From Palsa-295 sp963781105 (lineage in GTDB: Bacteria > Acidobacteriota > Terriglobia > Acidiferrales > UBA7541), in NCBI GenBank assembly GCA_963781105.1, contig CAWAED010000012.1:445130-509129 (forward strand): a stretch of DNA of 64,000 nt. The letters are read 5' to 3'. Each line of letters begins with the position of its first letter. Position 1 is the stretch's first letter. Below, one piece after another: positions 61,921 through 64,000 of this stretch. The translations under genes were made by a program, and so were the position numbers. Below the pieces are notes generated by a model, which had not been told where the DNA came from, made no database searches, and was given only the letters and a program-made list of their open reading frames with translations.

Positions 61921-62409
61921 GGAAAGGCCCTCTGGGAAGAGGTCACCGAAAGATTAGCGGCACGAGCCACAGCAAACTCTGACCCTGGCCCGGCGACTAT
62001 AGCAGCAGTTGAGAGTGTCCGATACGGCGAGCCCGTGCTCGTTCGACCGCGACTAGGCCAAGGCATATTCAGAGCAATTGTAGACATGAACGTCGGTGTA
62101 CGATCACGGGTGAGCGTACGCTGCCGGTGCTAGAGGCCGCTCACATCAAGCCCTACAGCTTCAGGCGGTCCGCATCAACCGGAGAATGGTCTCCTATTGC
62201 GGAGTGATCTACACACTTTGTTCGATCAGGGATATATAACTGTCGACGCTGATCAATTGAAGGTGGTTGTCAGTAATCGCATTCGAGAAGAGTTTGAGAA
62301 CGGCCGAGACTATTATCATCTGTATGGTAAAGCCATCCGCTTGCCGCGCGAGAGCAATTCCCTGCCCTCGCGTGAATATCTAGCTTTCCACAATAGCCTG
62401 TTCCGCTAG
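61921..62409 (+). pseudogene. HNH endonuclease remnant with two frameshifts
   Basis: Read in three pieces. Frame 1 from 61921: KALWEEVTERLAARATA ... SVRYGEPVLVRPRLGQGIFR. Shift near 62085 into RRCTITGERTLPVLEAAHIKPYS. Shift back near 62160 (one extra T) into GGPHQPENGLLLRSDLHTLF ... ENGRDYYHLYGKAI, stop at 62407-62409. The H-I-K, N-G-L-L-L and H-x-L-F-D sequences form the HNH finger of the 'AAHI' restriction-endonuclease group. The usual ~150-190-residue N-terminal part is absent, since a stop lies at 61900-61902. It is therefore a truncated, frameshifted remnant. Confidence 0.78.
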
Positions 62410-62415
62410 CGGGAG

Positions 62416-63373
62416 TTGTTTTCACTGTTCGGAGGCTTCTTGGCTCGCTGTGTGACCACCCTATTAAGGAGGCACGAAGTCCCCTTTTCGAAATTCCCTC
62501 AAGGACCCTTTCGGCCAGAGGGCGGGATTCTCCTTGGTCTGAGTCGGACGTGTCTGGCTGAGTTTCTCGCTGCGCCGTCTGTCTTCTTCTCTGATAGAGT
62601 TCGCGCTGACGGTCAAAACCTGAGACATCGCGAGGCTAGGATTGGGGCCCCGAGAGGAGGGAGCGCGAACATTTCTGGAAGGGTTGCGGGATCACTTGGG
62701 TCAGGAAGTATCTCACGGACGGAAGTTGATCAGTGGCTAGAAGGGAGGGACCGGGAGAGGTCTGTCGGGAAGCATATTCAGTACGAGGGATTGTTCCTCG
62801 ACGACTTTGTGTTGCGAAACGTCGCAGACTATCTCGTTAAGACGTGCCCGCAGTTCGACAAACGACAGAGATGTGAGGCGCTGCTGACCGAGTCGACATT
62901 GGCTCAAAAGGAAGAACTCGCTTCAGCATCGCCGGCGAGTTACCAAAAGCACCTCTTCACCAAGGAAGTTGGCACCCCTTTAGACACGATTGTCGACCTG
63001 TGGTGGTCGGCGTCAAAAAAATTGCCGGTATCACAGAGTTGCCCGGACTGGGCGTTGCGGGATCCTTCCCCTTATAGGGTTGTTTTCGAGGCCAAGTTCT
63101 TTAGGAGAGCCTTTCAATTTCGCACAAGGAGAACTCGTCAGAGGGATATATCAATGCTTCTACTATCGCGCACAGCCCAAGATTGACCGTAGGGGCCAGA
63201 AGGCGGGCTGGGACTACGATTATGCATGCTTGTTCGCTTACGATGCTTCGAAGACTCGCTCGCTTGTCGAGGCTTGGGAACGGATTCCGCAGATGCAAGA
63301 CGAGTGCTGGAACGCCGCAGAATATTTTCGTCATGGTCTTACCCAGAACGTAGTCGGTTCTGCGTTCCCGTAG
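62416..63373 (+). pseudogene. PD-(D/E)XK nuclease-like gene, frameshifted
   Basis: The first frame (62416-63186) and the second (62990-63373) join near 63100. The first ends its sensible part with CPDWALRDPSPYRVVFEAKFF, a PD ... E-A-K arrangement typical of restriction-type nucleases. The second continues GEPFNFAQGELVRGIYQCFYYR and WDYDYACLFAYDASKTRSL. One added base in the TTCTTTAGG run joins them into about 315 residues. No ATG opens the first frame; a TTG at 62416 is the earliest candidate. No family was recognised beyond the motif. Upstream low-similarity sequence suggests the 5' end is also damaged. Confidence 0.55.
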
Positions 63374-63751
63374 CGAGAGGAGCTTTAGGATTGCTGTCGG
63401 GTCGAGGAAAGAGACCAAGTGCGAGCCTTTGCATTTCAAAGACCTCGATGACAAGCGGAATGTGTCCTAAGGTATCGCTCCATTATCCGCTCCTCAGCGC
63501 AAAGGACATCCGACAACCTAATTGTCCACGCCGAGCTCGTTCGCTTGCGCGAGCAGAAAGGCTACTTTTCCATCCTTGATGTTGCTGTATCCTTTCGTCG
63601 GTCTGCCCGAGGAATCTACCCGACAAAGGTAACAGCGTGGGACGGCTCAACGTTCTGGCTCATGCCAGTCCAAGTGAATTGGTAACGCAATTCGATTCTC
63701 CGGAATTTAAGACGCAGCGATCTTTGTTGATTCCGCTGTATGGAGGTGGCC
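63374..63751 (+). other. Gap with a coding-like remnant
   Basis: No complete gene. From 63452 to a stop at 63683-63685, in the same frame as the end of the broken nuclease gene, the translation is protein-like (SDNLIVHAELVRLREQKGYF, then SILDVAVSFRR and STFWLMPVQVNW) but has no start and is preceded by stops. It may be the far end of the nuclease gene after another frame change, or a separate remnant. A GGAGGTG ribosome-binding site at 63742-63748 serves the next gene. Confidence 0.4.
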
Positions 63752-64000
63752 ATGGCAAAAGTATCAGCGTCGGGTTTCGCTCTTGCTCTGAACAAGGTGG
63801 ACAAGCCCGGTGGCAGGCAGTTGCAGTTCCTGCGCGCTCATTATAAGGCGCCAGGCCGGGCGCTCACCGCGAGAAGACTTGCTCAGGAGGCCGGTTACAA
63901 AAGCTATCGAGGAATTAATCTTTGGTATGGCCGCCTTGCAGCAAAGATCGGACCTATGGTGGGAAACTCTGGCGCGGGAATGTTGCTTTTGGTTGAATTC
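63752..64000 (+). CDS. Partial gene, possible DNA-binding/restriction-associated protein
   Basis: The ATG at 63752 with a GGAGGTG site opens 83 codons that run off the window. The product begins MAKVSASGFALALNKVDKPG and contains RQLQFLRAHYKAPGRALTARRLAQEAGYKSYRGINLWYGRLAAKIG, which has the look of a helix-turn-helix. I recall similar N-terminal segments at the front of HNH or other restriction-type proteins, but cannot confirm it here. It stays in frame to the window edge. Confidence 0.6.
   Translation, partial: MAKVSASGFALALNKVDKPGGRQLQFLRAHYKAPGRALTARRLAQEAGYKSYRGINLWYGRLAAKIGPMVGNSGAGMLLLVEF

Noticed and set aside
63226..63579. Plus-strand open frame of 117 codons at the end of the broken nuclease gene
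   Set aside because: Ser/Arg/Cys-rich translation overlapping a frame with much more protein-like sequence (62990-63373).

Overview
This 64-kb window is a chromosomal segment of a soil Acidobacteriota bacterium, probably from class Acidobacteriia (Koribacter or Sulfotelmatobacter-like). The assignment rests on several things seen together. There is an 826-residue orphan permease of the duplicated MacB/FtsX type typical of this phylum. Many small secreted or PilZ/STAS proteins belong to families I recognise from it. The DNA is GC-rich, and dispersed short palindromes and 'GTCATCC..GAGCG..GGATCT' repeats sit between genes. No rRNA genes, CRISPR array or phage structural genes are visible.

Layout. 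1-7.3 kb: a partial POTRA protein, a class A penicillin-binding protein, a CPA2 antiporter, a STAS protein, a DCC-type oxidoreductase and a PLP enzyme with CBS domains. 7.6-10 kb: a histidine kinase/response regulator pair. 10-16 kb: a frameshifted conserved membrane protein, a secreted helical protein, a homocysteine methyltransferase/MTHFR fusion, a CpsB-like PHP phosphatase and an unrecognised membrane protein. 16-23.5 kb: the orphan permease, small secreted proteins, a nucleotide-sugar dehydrogenase, PilZ and DUF3108 proteins and a phosphoglycolate phosphatase. 23.7-25 kb: a nitroreductase and MarR regulator with a readable promoter/operator. 25-39.5 kb: a Tat-exported bicupin, lipoproteins, a DUF4382 protein, a DUF1015 protein, STAS, zinc-ribbon and ExbD-like proteins, a CDF exporter, a metallo-beta-lactamase/PilZ fusion and two flavoproteins. 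39.6-49.3 kb: one minus-strand operon, RraA-like / adaptor / RND / RND / TolC, which should make a complete tripartite efflux pump. 50-52.6 kb: a two-subunit molybdenum hydroxylase. 52.7-58.2 kb: a sugar-catabolism run with a fucose-dehydrogenase-like SDR, SSS symporter, small membrane protein, galE and xylulokinase.

A tRNA gene with anticodon CAT lies at 58.5 kb and carries a 24-bp internal tandem duplication. Everything to its right (58.6-64.0 kb) looks like an accessory island that has decayed. It holds a serine recombinase lacking its catalytic domain and an apparently intact SIR2-like gene with a zinc ribbon. It also holds the C-terminal piece of a type ISP restriction-modification enzyme abutting head to head on an N-terminally truncated HNH endonuclease with two frameshifts. 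A frameshifted PD-(D/E)XK-like nuclease and an incomplete gene running off the end follow.

The most interesting signals are the decayed defence island with its SIR2 gene and head-to-head junction, the duplicated tRNA, the tandem RND pair in which one pump has lost an aspartate of the proton relay, the two-site operator before the nitroreductase-marR pair, and the two-part dispersed repeat.
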